Origin: Coprinellus micaceus
Lineage: Eukaryota; Basidiomycota; Agaricomycetes; Agaricales; Psathyrellaceae
Length of the DNA: 64,000 nucleotides
Direction of reading: 5' to 3'
Assembly: GCA_951394405.1 (NCBI GenBank)
Contig: OX596334.1
Location: 3,286,001 to 3,350,000, forward strand
The notes below the pieces were generated by a model that ran no database searches, was not told the origin of the DNA, and worked only from the letters and a program-made list of their open reading frames with translations. Positions within the stretch are counted from its first letter, which is position 1, and every line of letters starts with the position of its first letter. A program made the position numbers and the translations under genes. Of this stretch, positions 45,590-56,881 are shown piece by piece.

Positions 45590-48012
45590 ATGGAATCTCG
45601 TTCTTCTCTTCCAGGGTGCTTTGGTGGCTTCTTGTCGCCCCTTGGCCTGCGCAAAAAGCAGGGACCTTCGAAGAAAGCGCCCGTTATCCGTCCTCCTAGC
45701 TCGCTTGGTTCATCAACCTGCTGCTCGGCTGAAGAAAAACAAGCCGTGGTCAGTGTCTTCGAGAAAGTTATAATCGTCATCGACGCCACTCAATTAATAT
45801 TTGTATTTAGGAGAAAGATAATATTGAGGCATATAGCCCATGCTGTGACTTTACCTACATGGTCGACCTGGATGACCACTGCTTGCCGACATTACCAGAG
45901 CTCCCACCGTCATACAAGAAGACGAGCCAGGGCTCAAACCCACCTTCTGTGGCGCTTACAATCGAGAAGACCCTCGACTCCCTAAATGCCAGGCTCAGGG
46001 ATCTTAGCTGCAAGATACACGGTAAGCTCAAAACGCCTGTTGCCGCAAACGCAAACTGACCCCGTCGCACGCAAACCCGCTCTAATCCCCGTTCGTTCTC
46101 CAGCCCACCCGGAGCTCATGTTTGAAGAGAGGTGAGTTTCTCGGTCTCGGGCTTCCATCGTCTATGTAAAAGCTTCTCGCTCACCAAGAGTTGTTGCTCC
46201 ACCACGTTGTGGCGTTCCAGATATGCTCATGACCTCCTGGCAGATTTCATGTCTGGACAAGGTTTCAGTGTGACCAGACATTACCTTGGGCTTGAGACTG
46301 CTTGGAGAGCAGAGTTCAGCTATGGCCGGGGAGGTAGCGTTGTTGGCATAAACTCGGAGATGGACGCTTTGAAAGGTATTGGACATGCTTGTGGGCATAA
46401 TCTGATCGCGGTGAGTGGTGTCGGGGTTGCGATAGCGCTGAAGGCCGCCATGGAGACCCACCGAACACCTGGGAGAGTGATTCTCCTTGGGACACCTGGT
46501 GAGTTGCTATCCCACCCTATTTGAAATCGTTTGACCGACGAGGTCGCTGTGTAGCGGAGGAATCAGGAGGAGGTAAGATCATCCTTTTGGAACGCGGCGC
46601 ATACAAGGAGATGGATGTGTGTATCATGTGAGTTTTCTGGTTCGGCAAGTGCTACTTATTGGCAGGCTTGGGTCTCACATAACGCTCCGTCGCCTAGGTG
46701 TCACCCCGGTCCCGGTCCTGAGCATTCGGCGAGCATAGGCCCAACTATTGCAATGCAAGCCGTCGAGGTGGAATACTTCGGCCATAGGTCCGTACCGTTA
46801 CCCCATCTAAACTATAAGATTTTGCATCCTAATCCATGAAGCTTAGTGCACATGCCGGAGCTGCACCATGGTACGTGCTTCAGCGTGTGTTGCCCGTTCA
46901 GCTTTGGCTCTTAACTAGCCGCTGATGTAGGGAAGGGACTAATGCCCTTGATGCCGCATTCCTCGCCTATTCAAGCGTATCACTGCTCCGCCAACATATG
47001 AAACCGGAACAACGCATTCATGGCATTATACAAGGAAAGGCCTGGTCCCCGAACGGTAAGGCGTCCCTGTGAGATCCTCCATAGAGCACGAGCCTCACCC
47101 ATTCTCCGCGTTCTACAGTGATCCCGGACTACTCAAAAATGCGCTGGCTAGTCCGCTCACCGACGCACACCGAACTATCGAGTCTAGTGAGGCGCGCCAA
47201 GAACTGCTTCGAGTGCGTTTGGCCTTCTTCCTTTGTCCCCGCGTTCATTCGTCTGAGCACACGCTGGATAGAGCCGCCTCCCTCGCAACATCTTGCACAT
47301 ATAAGGTGACAGCCGACCAGCCGTACTACGATCTACAGCAGAATTCTGTGCTTGGTATGGATCTCCCTGCACCCCTTGACACCGGGATTATCTGCCCCCC
47401 AACGCCACAATCCATCGGTATTAATAATACACCCTTCTAGGACAATCTTTCGCCGACATCGTCGGGGGTCGGTATGACGTACAGACAACAAAGGCGGGGA
47501 CAACAGCCTCGACCGATTTCGTGAGTGTTTTGGCAGTTATTCGGTCAGGTTATGAGTGCAAAACTCACGATCCATGTAGGGAAATGTATCGTATGGTAGG
47601 AATCCCCCCCTCTTACACCCACGGTGGAAGCTCACAGAGTTCGATTTATCCAGCACTACCATCACTTCATCCAGCATTCGGTGCGTAGAGCAATTGTTCC
47701 GCGTTTCGTGCAGACAATATAAGCTGACTCCTCGCTCGGAAAACGAAATCTGCGTGTGCCGTGTGCTTCAACAGCTATTCCGACCTCCCCAAACGGGGGC
47801 AATCATACACCGAGCTTCGCACAGGCAGCAGCAACGCAAGAGGCACACGACGCCATGTTGATCATCACAAAAGGACTGGCCTTGCTAGGCTACCGGGTGT
47901 TGTCTGACCCCCAGTTCCTCCGTGAAGTGCGTAGCGCCCGTGACGTCATGATCATATCTTCTAACCCCAACCTTTGTCCACGAAGGTGAAGGAGGAGTTC
48001 CAAGCGGCTTGA
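45590..48012 (+). CDS. Peptidase M20 / amidohydrolase (PM20D2-like)
   Basis: Fifteen exons: 45590-45748, 45811-46021, 46104-46131, 46221-46498, 46555-46627, 46698-46787, 46847-46870, 46931-47055, 47119-47212, 47272-47354, 47441-47520, 47580-47595, 47654-47680, 47775-47926, 47986-48012; 488 residues, continuous. Metal-site blocks are clear: [19 protein letters not shown] (the metal-binding DALxxxGHACGHN), [11 protein letters not shown] with the catalytic glutamate, [11 protein letters not shown], and the dimerisation domain opening [20 protein letters not shown]. The late histidine region is SLHPAFAIPTS. PM20D2-type enzymes hydrolyse dipeptide-like amides; the substrate is unknown here. Two exons are only 16 and 27 nt long. 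The start at 45590 is preferred over an upstream in-frame ATG at 45531, because the region between is pyrimidine-rich leader-like sequence. Confidence 0.9.
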
Positions 48013-48529
48013 AAACAAGCGATCGGCTCGTCATGAGCGACAGAGCTTCAAGGATACCCTCGCGACCCGTCTGTATTGAATAGCTCACAATAAACCCACA
48101 ATAAACCTTAACACGCCCTAAGTGCCTTTATGGCACCGTAATAGTCGAAGTGCTGCCGGTTCAAGGCGTCTATTTGTACCATCGACCGTGACAGCTTGCC
48201 TTATGCAGATCCCGATCGGGCCTTTTCTAGCGTTTGCCATCATGAAGCTGCCATGAAGAGAACAGAATGTTGTTCTATCTTTAACTTGAGCCCTTGACTT
48301 GCACCAAAAAAGCAAGGGGCTGGCGCTCAGAGCACACTTCGATGCGATCCGAGGTTCAAACCGCGCCAAGAGGCGAAGCCAAATGAAGTTGTGGGGTATT
48401 GTGGACCGCTGCAAGGGGTCCGATTTGGAAGGTGCCTTGCCCTTCCTAGGCCACAGATAGGGGTTTGGGATATTTCCCTTTGAACGCATTGGCTATCTCC
48501 CAAATACATGTACAACAGGTTACACATAT
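48013..48529. other. Spacer, 3' flank of M20 gene
   Basis: AATAAA-like signals occur near 48090-48110 (CACAATAAAC twice), a likely polyadenylation region for the M20 gene. No other gene is seen. Confidence 0.4.
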
Positions 48530-49806
48530 ACATACGCCGGCCCCACTCGTAAGCAAAGCAAGAAGGTTCAACATCAACATCCATAATATCTATAATATCC
48601 CTCAGGATGACACTTGGTCCCAAGGTGTTGAGGCAGCTGGAAGTCGAGGGTGGTAGGTTCAGAGGCATCACAACTTGCAAGAAGGGTCAGGGCCCGCCAT
48701 TTCCACCAAACACTGTCCAAATTTCCAAGATGAAGGTAAAAGAGGGGGTCTGGCCATGACAAAACGGGGAGACAGGTGTCACTCGCTCAGTTCCTCTGGC
48801 AAATGGCCTGGACTTAAAAAGATGAATACTAGCCGGAAGTCCATGGCCAGAGTGAACTCGAGACCGACTCGAGACAATTCGTAGGGCGCCAGGGCTAGCA
48901 CCTACTCGACCACGGAAGGATTGGGACCTCTCTTCCTGGCCATCTCGCTGGGTTCCGTGGACCAGGCAGTGGTCGCCGATGAGGTTGCAGGGACCAAGTC
49001 GAACGGTTTGATTGGCGGAAGGGCCCGTCATAGCGCATACCTTGCAGGCGCCAGGATTTATGGGGAAAGAAACGGGGGCTGGAGGGCTCCAGGACTGTTG
49101 GGGCCCGGGGACGCTGGGGCGTCGGGAGCAAGCGTGTAGGTCCCAGGAACGCCATCGCCTCTAAACCCTGTGTCTGGATCGAATATGGGAAAGCTTATCA
49201 TCCTATTCAGTGTTGGGTCAGCCTTGGCTGCGCACGGTTGAGGGCCGAACGCTCACGCGCTCACGGTTTGTCGCTGTCCGCATCAATAGCCTGAGACCAA
49301 TCCCAGTAAGACATGGGTGCAGCACACCCGCACTCATCGCGGAGTCCAGTAGAGAATAACGTAATGAGATGTCGGTGCCACGGGAGAAATCGACCCTGGT
49401 TCCGATGCTAATTAGCCCGGGTCTTGGGGTGAGATGCGCGCTGAGCAAAAAGGTTTACCACCGAATGAGCTTCCCCGGTGAGGTCGACATGCGTGACCTG
49501 GAACTCGTCGGGACGAGTTTTGACACCTTCCCGTCCGGTCACGCTCACAGGGCGCTCTTGGGAGCACAGGACAGCTTTGACATATTCCCACATCTCAGTC
49601 GCAGCCAAGGCCTGAACAGATGAGGTAACTCTGAGCGAATTGGGGCGGTAAACGGAGTCGGATCATTCTTTTCAGGCACGCAATCGTGCACAGTTCACGC
49701 GTTGCTGAATATGCAGGGAGGAGGCAGGGCCGGCGACAGGGAAAGCCGAAACGCCTGAAGCACAACACAGGAGGGCAAAGGAGGTGAGCCCGGAGAAGTG
49801 AACCAT
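48530..49806 (-). pseudogene. Tyrosinase pseudogene
   Basis: Read on the minus strand. It begins at 49806 with a signal-peptide-like MVHFSGLTSFALLCCASG. A region with TGA codons follows where the family has KEW. Then come TEMWEYVKAVLC, FQVTHVDLTGEAHS (49611-49459) and HRNQGRFLPWHRHLITLF (from 49407), the copper-A helices, then DECGCAAPMSYWDWS. Next are FPIFDPDTGFRGDGVPGTYT, and, in shifted frames, DGPF, NQTVRLGP, DHCLVHG. The copper-B part reads DPLFYLHLGNLDSVWWKW (about 48750), with the usual second histidine of FYLHH replaced by leucine. The C-terminal GPSVILRDIIDIMDV ends near 48545. Frameshifts, stops and loss of the HxxGH part make it non-functional. The parent enzyme oxidises phenols toward melanin. 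Confidence 0.82.
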
Positions 49807-51264
49807 AGCAGGTCGCGGCTTTCTTCCGACGATCTTTTCGGCCTCGTAGGCACCACCCAATTCTAATGGCCAAGTCAAGAAGGCACTGTCCTTCTCGAGA
49901 GGAGAATATACTGACCCACCCAATGGAAACAAGGCATAGTGCTAGCGTTCATCCGTGGAAGCTCACCTGCTGCGCAATACTGCGCAGAAGTCGAATACGA
50001 ATAAACCTGCGTATCAGGCATCCGATACCAAGCCGCGGACAGGGCAAAAGGGCACCTTTTGGCAATTCCGAAGATCCCATAGGTTATATTTTCTCCCTCT
50101 ATGCAGTTAAAGGAGAGGAAATGGCGAGCCGTCTTAACAGAGTTGCCTGAGTGTCGTACTCACCTAACATGTGTCAAGGCTTGAGGAAGAAGCATGGAGG
50201 GTGTTCGTTGCCTTTCCGAATTCGAACTCACGAGTTTCTGGACCAGAGCTTAGAGGGGTATATGGGAAGAGCCGCCGTTATTGAAGGGACGCTCGCTGGT
50301 CAAGGGTTTCCCCTTCGTGATCCCTTCGTATTTCGCCGAAGGCATTCCGATCGCCAGCTGAGCGAGACCCAGAGGAGCAGGAGGAAAGCCCGGAGGTCAG
50401 AGTCTGCTGGCCGCCGGAGGTCAGATGAGCCGTATAGAACTGCTTGCTCTTTGCTATGTACGAACTTCTGCAGCTTTGGGTAAAGTTCGTGAAATAATCT
50501 ACGGGAATTCAAAGGCAGCGCAAATCGAATACTGCGGGAACAGAAATCCAGGACCTCAATCTGCGACACACCTTCCGCATGTACTCTGCATGGGGGCGTT
50601 CCAGCCGAGGAGAACATGAAGCTTGAAGCCAGTCCGACTGGGTGATCTTGAAACGTTGTTATACCAAATTATAGGTTCGATATCAACTTGATCATGGATC
50701 TCTTCCGAGTTGTTTCTTCCAAAATCTTGATTCTTCCACCCGTGAAGGAGGGGGTGTCTACATAGGACCGTCTCTTTGTGGGAGTTAGAGGGAGGAGCAG
50801 AAGGGCAACGACGGGTACGTTGCTCGAATAGCGGGTCAGCTCAGCCATCATCCACTGATGGAGGATGCATCCTCGTGGCTCCACTCAAGCTCCACTTCCC
50901 TGATCTTTATGGCGCCCTCTTTCTCTCGTGTCTGCTCGAAAGAGGGGGTGATGTTAATCCAATACTCCATCGGAACGCAAAGAACTGCAACGATTGTCTA
51001 ATGAATCTGTCCAGGTGAAGATGTCACTGGCGGATAATTGAATCATTAGTTTACTTGTCGTAGGATACATGCGCGTGGCTACTAGCTCGGGGAATGCTGA
51101 AAAGTACAAGATGATGCGACATGACAGGAGAAGGGGAGTCGTCCTTAGGATCCATCGGTGAAAGCAAAGGAGGTGATATAGGGGATGAAACATCCAAGCG
51201 TGATTAGTAAAAACAGAGAAATGAATGCAGGAAGAGAGAGCGGGGAGATCGTGTGTTCCAATAC
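49807..51264. other. Intergenic, no supported gene
   Basis: Upstream region of the tyrosinase remnant and 3' flank of the large kinase gene. The short frames show no domain. Confidence 0.4.
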
Positions 51265-54200
51265 TTATTGAATAATACAATTGCCAGACTGGGAAGACTT
51301 AGCGTTTCTTTTCTGTCGTGGGGACTTGGTGTCGTGAGTTCCAGTGCTGCTATGGGTGTAGTACGAGGACGTCGACAACTCCGATGGAAGCTGTGAGGGG
51401 GTGCTATTAACACCTGACTCGGTCACAGAGATCCCAGCGTTGCTCGATATGCGGGGAGGTTTGGATGCACGTCCCCCCGAGCTCTGCTGAGACCGATGGC
51501 GGCTAGACAGGCTCGAGTCCGGAGCCGTCACGGCGCTTCGAAGGCTGCTGACCCCAGTGCTGTCGCTCATCGCGGACAGCGGGCGTTCAGGTGGTCGCTT
51601 GTGGAGCAAGGTCGTTTTCCTTTGCCGAGGTCGCTCCTCAGACTCAAGAGGCTGGGGGGTAGCTGAGGGAGACTTTGACGAATGAGGTTCCGGTGTGAGA
51701 TTAGATCGAGATCGCTTAAAAGCGGCCATGAATCTATAGGCTGTGGGCGGTGATTCCGAATGGAAGGCCTGTGACGGGGAAGCGGGAGGAGTGTCGATAG
51801 ATGTCCGGCCATTGGCGCTACTATGTGCGACATAGGAAACGTCGGACATAGCTCCTGGACGTTTGGGCTCACCAAGAGCATCCAACGGATTGGAGTAAGT
51901 ACTGCTGGGATTGCCTTTCTCAGCATATTGTGCGTAGAGGAGGAGTTGTGCGCGAAGATCACAGGTGGGAGGGGCGTTGACAGCACACTTGGCATGCGAA
52001 ATTAAGCTGCATTGGGCGCAGAGCACGGCGCTCTTCTTGACATTCAGCAGACACACACGACACATCATCGCTATACCCAAAGTCAGTCGTGCACATAACA
52101 GAGTAAGTGAAGGTGCTACGTACGTTTGCTGAAGGTCGTTTTGACAAATGTGTGCTCACGGGGTCCGATGTCATTTTCTGGGATCGGAGTGACAGAGGAG
52201 GTTGAGGTACGACGACCCATGGGGGTGATCTTCCCTGCATCACCCCGAACGAAGCTTTCAGCCACGGGAGAATCGGACAGGTCCATCTGAGATAGATAGC
52301 GAAGGTCGGGCTTCTGTTGCAAGTCCGTGCTGACACGTCGGAGGAAGGGTATGCTATCCTGTGGCCTGAGATCCTATACCATCGCCACTGTAAGTATGCG
52401 CCACCGTGGCTTGGCAAAACACTGTACCTTGAGCTCTTCCCAGCTTGCCTTGAGCCACGCATGCTCGCACAGAATCTCGGCACTCGGACGACCCCCAGGT
52501 TCCTTCTGGAAACATTGCTTCAGAAAGTCTTCAAGGAGTTCCGAGCAACCCTCTGGCATAGGAGGCATCTCGTCCTCAACAATGCGGAACATTACTAAAG
52601 GGCAGCTTGTGAGAAGTCCGGTCAGAGAAACTTGGATACATGAGAGCGTACCAGACATGCTGTTCGCAATCTCCGCATATGGTGGCCGCCCGGTCAACAG
52701 TTCAATAACAGTGCAGCCCAATGACCAAATGTCCGACTTGGTTGACGCTCCCTTGAGTTCGATGACCTCAGGAGCCATCCAATTCGGTGTTCCGGCGACG
52801 TCCTTGATTTCCCGTTCCATGGCACGGAGGTTGAGTGACACCCCAAAGTCTGAAAGCTTGACATTGCCGTTCTTGGTGGTGAGGATATTTGCAGCCTTGA
52901 GGTCACAGTGCACGACTTCGCTCTCGTGCAGGTAGTGTAGACCCTCTAAAATCTTCACAACGTAGCTAGCCACCAAGCGCTCGTTGAGCTTCCCGAATGC
53001 CTTCAAGGTCTGGGACAAGGAACCATTCTCTGCGTACCTAAACGTCGACAGTCAGAATTGAGACTTTACCGGTGGTAGAATATGAAGCTTACTCTAAGAT
53101 GATGCTCAGGTGATCTTCATCTCGGCTCATCCCCTCATACTTAACGATACTGGGATGAGACAGATTCTTAACCAAGTCGACCTCCTTCATGAGTTGTGTA
53201 ACTTCTTCCTCCTTCAGGCCGTCCAACCGAATCCGTTTGACGGCCACCATTTGCCCTGTGTTGAGGTTCAGGGCACGATACACCGATCCAAACTGACCAC
53301 GCCCAATACAGTTGCCAAGTTGCTAATGAAAAAGGGTTAGTCATTCGGCGCAGTTAAAGCTAAAATAAACACATACGAAATGGACCGGAGCCTTGCCATC
53401 CTCCTTCACCACCACCGACCTCGTAGACGTCGCCCCCTCCAGAGAGTTCCTCGATAAACGAAGGTCGCTCGCGCTCGCTGCATTCGAGGACACTCCCAAA
53501 TTCACCATGCTCTCCAGTCGCCTGCGCGCGACCTTGCCCTGAACATCGTCTCGGGAGCCTGACCTTGCACGACTCCACGCGCTGCTGCTTTCGACGTCGC
53601 TCTGGAACCGCCCACGAAGGCGACGCCGCCCTTCAGCGACGGAAGTGCCTCCCCCAGAGGACGAAGACACGGGGGAGGGGGAGCCGTTCACCCGCTCGCC
53701 CGATACAGCACGAGGGAAGGGAACAAGGGCATCATCAGACCCCTGTGGGTCGTCCTCACTCCGCGGACCTCTTGATCCGGCACGATGGATAATCGGTTTT
53801 GTGCTATGCCTCCGCAATACAGCTCCCCGACTGGACGCTGACGCCGCAGTCGAAATGCTATCAGGACTGGCCTCTCGGCGCAGAGCTGCCTCTCTTGGGA
53901 GGAGGCCGGGGGCGCCGTCGACGCTATTCCGGGGACGATGGGATGGGCGGCGCGGGAATTGTGATATGCCATCTTCAGTCGGCGTGAAACGGTTGACCAC
54001 AGCAAGCTTTCTAGGTGAAGACGACAATACAGGACTCGCGCCTCGCGATAAGCCTCCATCTATTTCAGGCGTGCTCGAACTTGGGGAGATAGAAAGTTGG
54101 GGCTTGTGCCTTTCGAAGGCATCAAGGAAGTCGTCAGGCCATTTCCCTTTGCGGAGGTTGATGGCTGGCTTTTCAATTGGGCGAGCTGGCGAGAGATTTC

Positions 54201-56881
54201 GGTTATCCGACTCCTTCCCATCCTTACTACCCCTAGACACACTATCGTCGGTCTCTTCTGCCACTCGCGAAAGGTCGACGTGGCGAACCTCGCCACTCCG
54301 CCTGTCCCTGAACTTGGGAGGGAGAGGAGGTGGCTGCTCGTTCGAGACCTTCCGTACCATCTCCTCCGCAACCGAACTACTCTCAAACCGGATGGAAGGC
54401 GCTTCAGATGTCATATCGGTGGTAACGGTGCGGATAGTGCCATAGTTGTTGCCAGAATGACCATTGGGAGAGTCGAAGGTACTGGAAGGGGCAGTGGAAA
54501 GGAATGTTGTTGCGGTAATCACGCTGGATGTCATGGACTGACGGGAATGGATCTTAGTCGGGTCCTTCGACGGCGCATCACGCGAAGGCGACGCAGGCGG
54601 GGAAGCGGTGTTCTTCGCCCAAGCAGCCATGCCTCCCGGGTCCTGTGATCTCGAAGACCGCTTCCTCAAAGGCGACTTGGGGGGAGGTGGGGGTTTACCG
54701 ATTAGAGGAACATTCATGTGCCTGACTTCTAGTTCGTGTCCACCGCCTCCCGTCGTTTCGGCGTTGCTGTCGTTCGATCGTCTGATCGTCTTGGCGGATT
54801 CACTAGACGGCTCGTCTGGACTATAAGAGAGGACGGATGGTAGTTCCTCCGGGGGACTCCATCGCTTGCGACTAGGCCTGACTGGAGAGGCCGTCGAGGG
54901 TGTATGGAGATTGGGGGTGGATGCAGACACTCCAGACAAGGTACCGTACGGGCTTCGCGTTCCAGAGTTCGCTGACTTGTTCTGCCCAGACATGTACTTC
55001 GACCTGGAAGGAGCAGGTGATTCGACGAATTTGATGAGAGCGATGATAGTCGATGCAACACGGGCAAGCGAATCGCTGGTCGCTTCGATAATGTCGTCGC
55101 GATAGAACAGGTCCTCCTGGGGGAGTCCGTAGGATGCACAAGCGGCGAGGAACTTGGAGACGTTCGACGTCTTCGTGAGACCGTCCTCCTTGGGATCAGG
55201 TCGAACGACGTTGCTCGCTCTCAGTTTATTCAACAGTCTGAAACGAAATGATGGTTAACACCTTAAACATCGGCGAGGAGGGCCGGAGGCGCTCAAAGAC
55301 GTCGACTTACTGGCAAAGCACGAACCCATCCCTCAAGACTTCGCAAAATACTCGTCTCTCCCTCTCCTCCCCTGTTGCACTCAATGCTTGAGGTGATCCG
55401 GCGGTGCTTCCATTCGCAATCCCACTTCGCCCCCAGATCCGTTCCAATCTCGTCAAAGCTCGTGTGCGATATTCGACTTCATCCCAATCTCGAACCCCCT
55501 GCTCCGATTTTATCATATGCGGGGGTGCTTTAATGATCTCTTTGCATAGCATGCTCGTCGCACTCCGAATTAATTCCCGATGCTCGGGATTCGAGGGCGG
55601 TAGCAACAAGGAACCAGAGGAAATGTTGTAGTGTCGATTCTGAGCATATGAGCGCTGCGAGGGTGTCCGGGCACGGGGGGAGACAGGAGACGCAGAAGGG
55701 GAATCTGCTCGGAAAAGTGTCGGTGACTCTCCTCTTTGTCGGTTGCCAGCGTCAAAGGAAGTTCGCCGTGGAGTCTCACCCAAAGGCCGGCGTGGCGAGT
55801 CGACGAATGGTCGACGAGGCGAGTCAATCGACGGACGACGTGGTGGTGGTGATGGACTCGATGACAGAGGAAGATGTGATGTTGACGACGAGCCTATTCC
55901 TCTTGAAGGGCTGGCAACGCGGACTCTGTTGACAGTAGGAGATCGTGCTCGTGTTGGTGTCCCAGGACTCGAGGCTCGTGGTGCTATGGAAGAGGAGGGC
56001 ACACGAGGAGACAGAGGTCGAGACGTTCCGGGGGTATCATGGGGATTGGGTGTCGCTATTCGAATCCTCGCGGGGGTAGGGGATGTTCTGGAGGGGCGAG
56101 CGAAGGATGTGGCTGAAGATGAGAGTGGGACGGGCACAGGGACGGATTTTGAGGATTTATGCCGAGTAGCTGAGGTCGGCTTATGGTTGGGGTCTAATTT
56201 CGCCGAGAAGACCGTAGGGTTGGGTGGTTCCCTGGTTGTAGGCGGGTGTAGGCTGACTCTACGTGTACGAGAGCGCGTTGGCGAGACCAAACCGTCGGTG
56301 TTGGAGGACGATGATGCGTTGACTGCCGGCTGTGATGTCGGCGACGGAAGCGCCTGAGACGACAGATGCAATGCTGGTGACGACATCGACGCCTGACGCA
56401 TCGACGGCGTAATGAAGCTAGTGTGCCCTCCAACCCGATCCTTGCTCCTCCTCGACTCGTCGTACAACGGTGCTGGCGTTGGAGACTCGCGGTCGCCTTT
56501 GCGGAAAGTAACCCGACGAAACATCTTCAGCCGGTCCTTCTCTTTGGCTGCCCCATCCTCCGGGGGGTGGGTTTCTTTCTCCTTCCCTTTCTTCGTCTTG
56601 CCAGTTATTGTAGCGAACTCATCGACAGGGGATGCCGGGAGTTTCTTTGACCGCGTAGCAGTCCTCAGGCTCTGCTCCAGGGAAGAACGAAACTTATGAA
56701 AAGATCTCGAGGCTGGCTCCGACGTCGACGGCGATCCAAACACATCCGCTGCTACTGTTGGCTGGGGATACCGGGATGAAGATGCTTCAAGGCTGTCATT
56801 GTGACGCCGATTGTTGGACGTCATTGGCGGACGGCCTGCGCTGGGAGCCTTACTAGCAGCTTGTAGGACTGCTGTCGCCAT
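51265..56881 (-). CDS. CH domain / STE11-Cdc15-type protein kinase / C1-like zinc finger protein
   Basis: Seven exons on the minus strand: 56881-55311, 55237-53377, 53322-53093, 53037-52652, 52594-52428, 52373-52124, 52070-51265; 1756 residues. Residues 1-460 are Ser/Pro-rich. A calponin-homology domain lies at about 463-595 (RALTRLERIWGRSGI, EVLRDGFVLCQLLNKL, FLAACASYGLPQEDLF). A second disordered linker follows, then the kinase at about 1145-1405: IGRGQFGSVYRA, VAVKRI, VVHCDLKAANIL, DFGVS, GTPNWMAPEV. The C-terminal part has a zinc cluster CRVC...CAQC...HAKC of C1/PHD type (about 1490-1520) and a Ser-rich tail. The kinase core resembles fission yeast Cdc7 / budding yeast Cdc15 of the septation network. 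The catalytic loop has HCD where most kinases have HRD; lysine, aspartate and DFG are retained, so activity is expected. Confidence 0.9.

Noticed and set aside
53645..54445. Long plus-strand frames opposite the kinase gene
   Set aside because: They are antisense shadows of the Ser/Pro-rich linker of the kinase, caused by biased codon composition.
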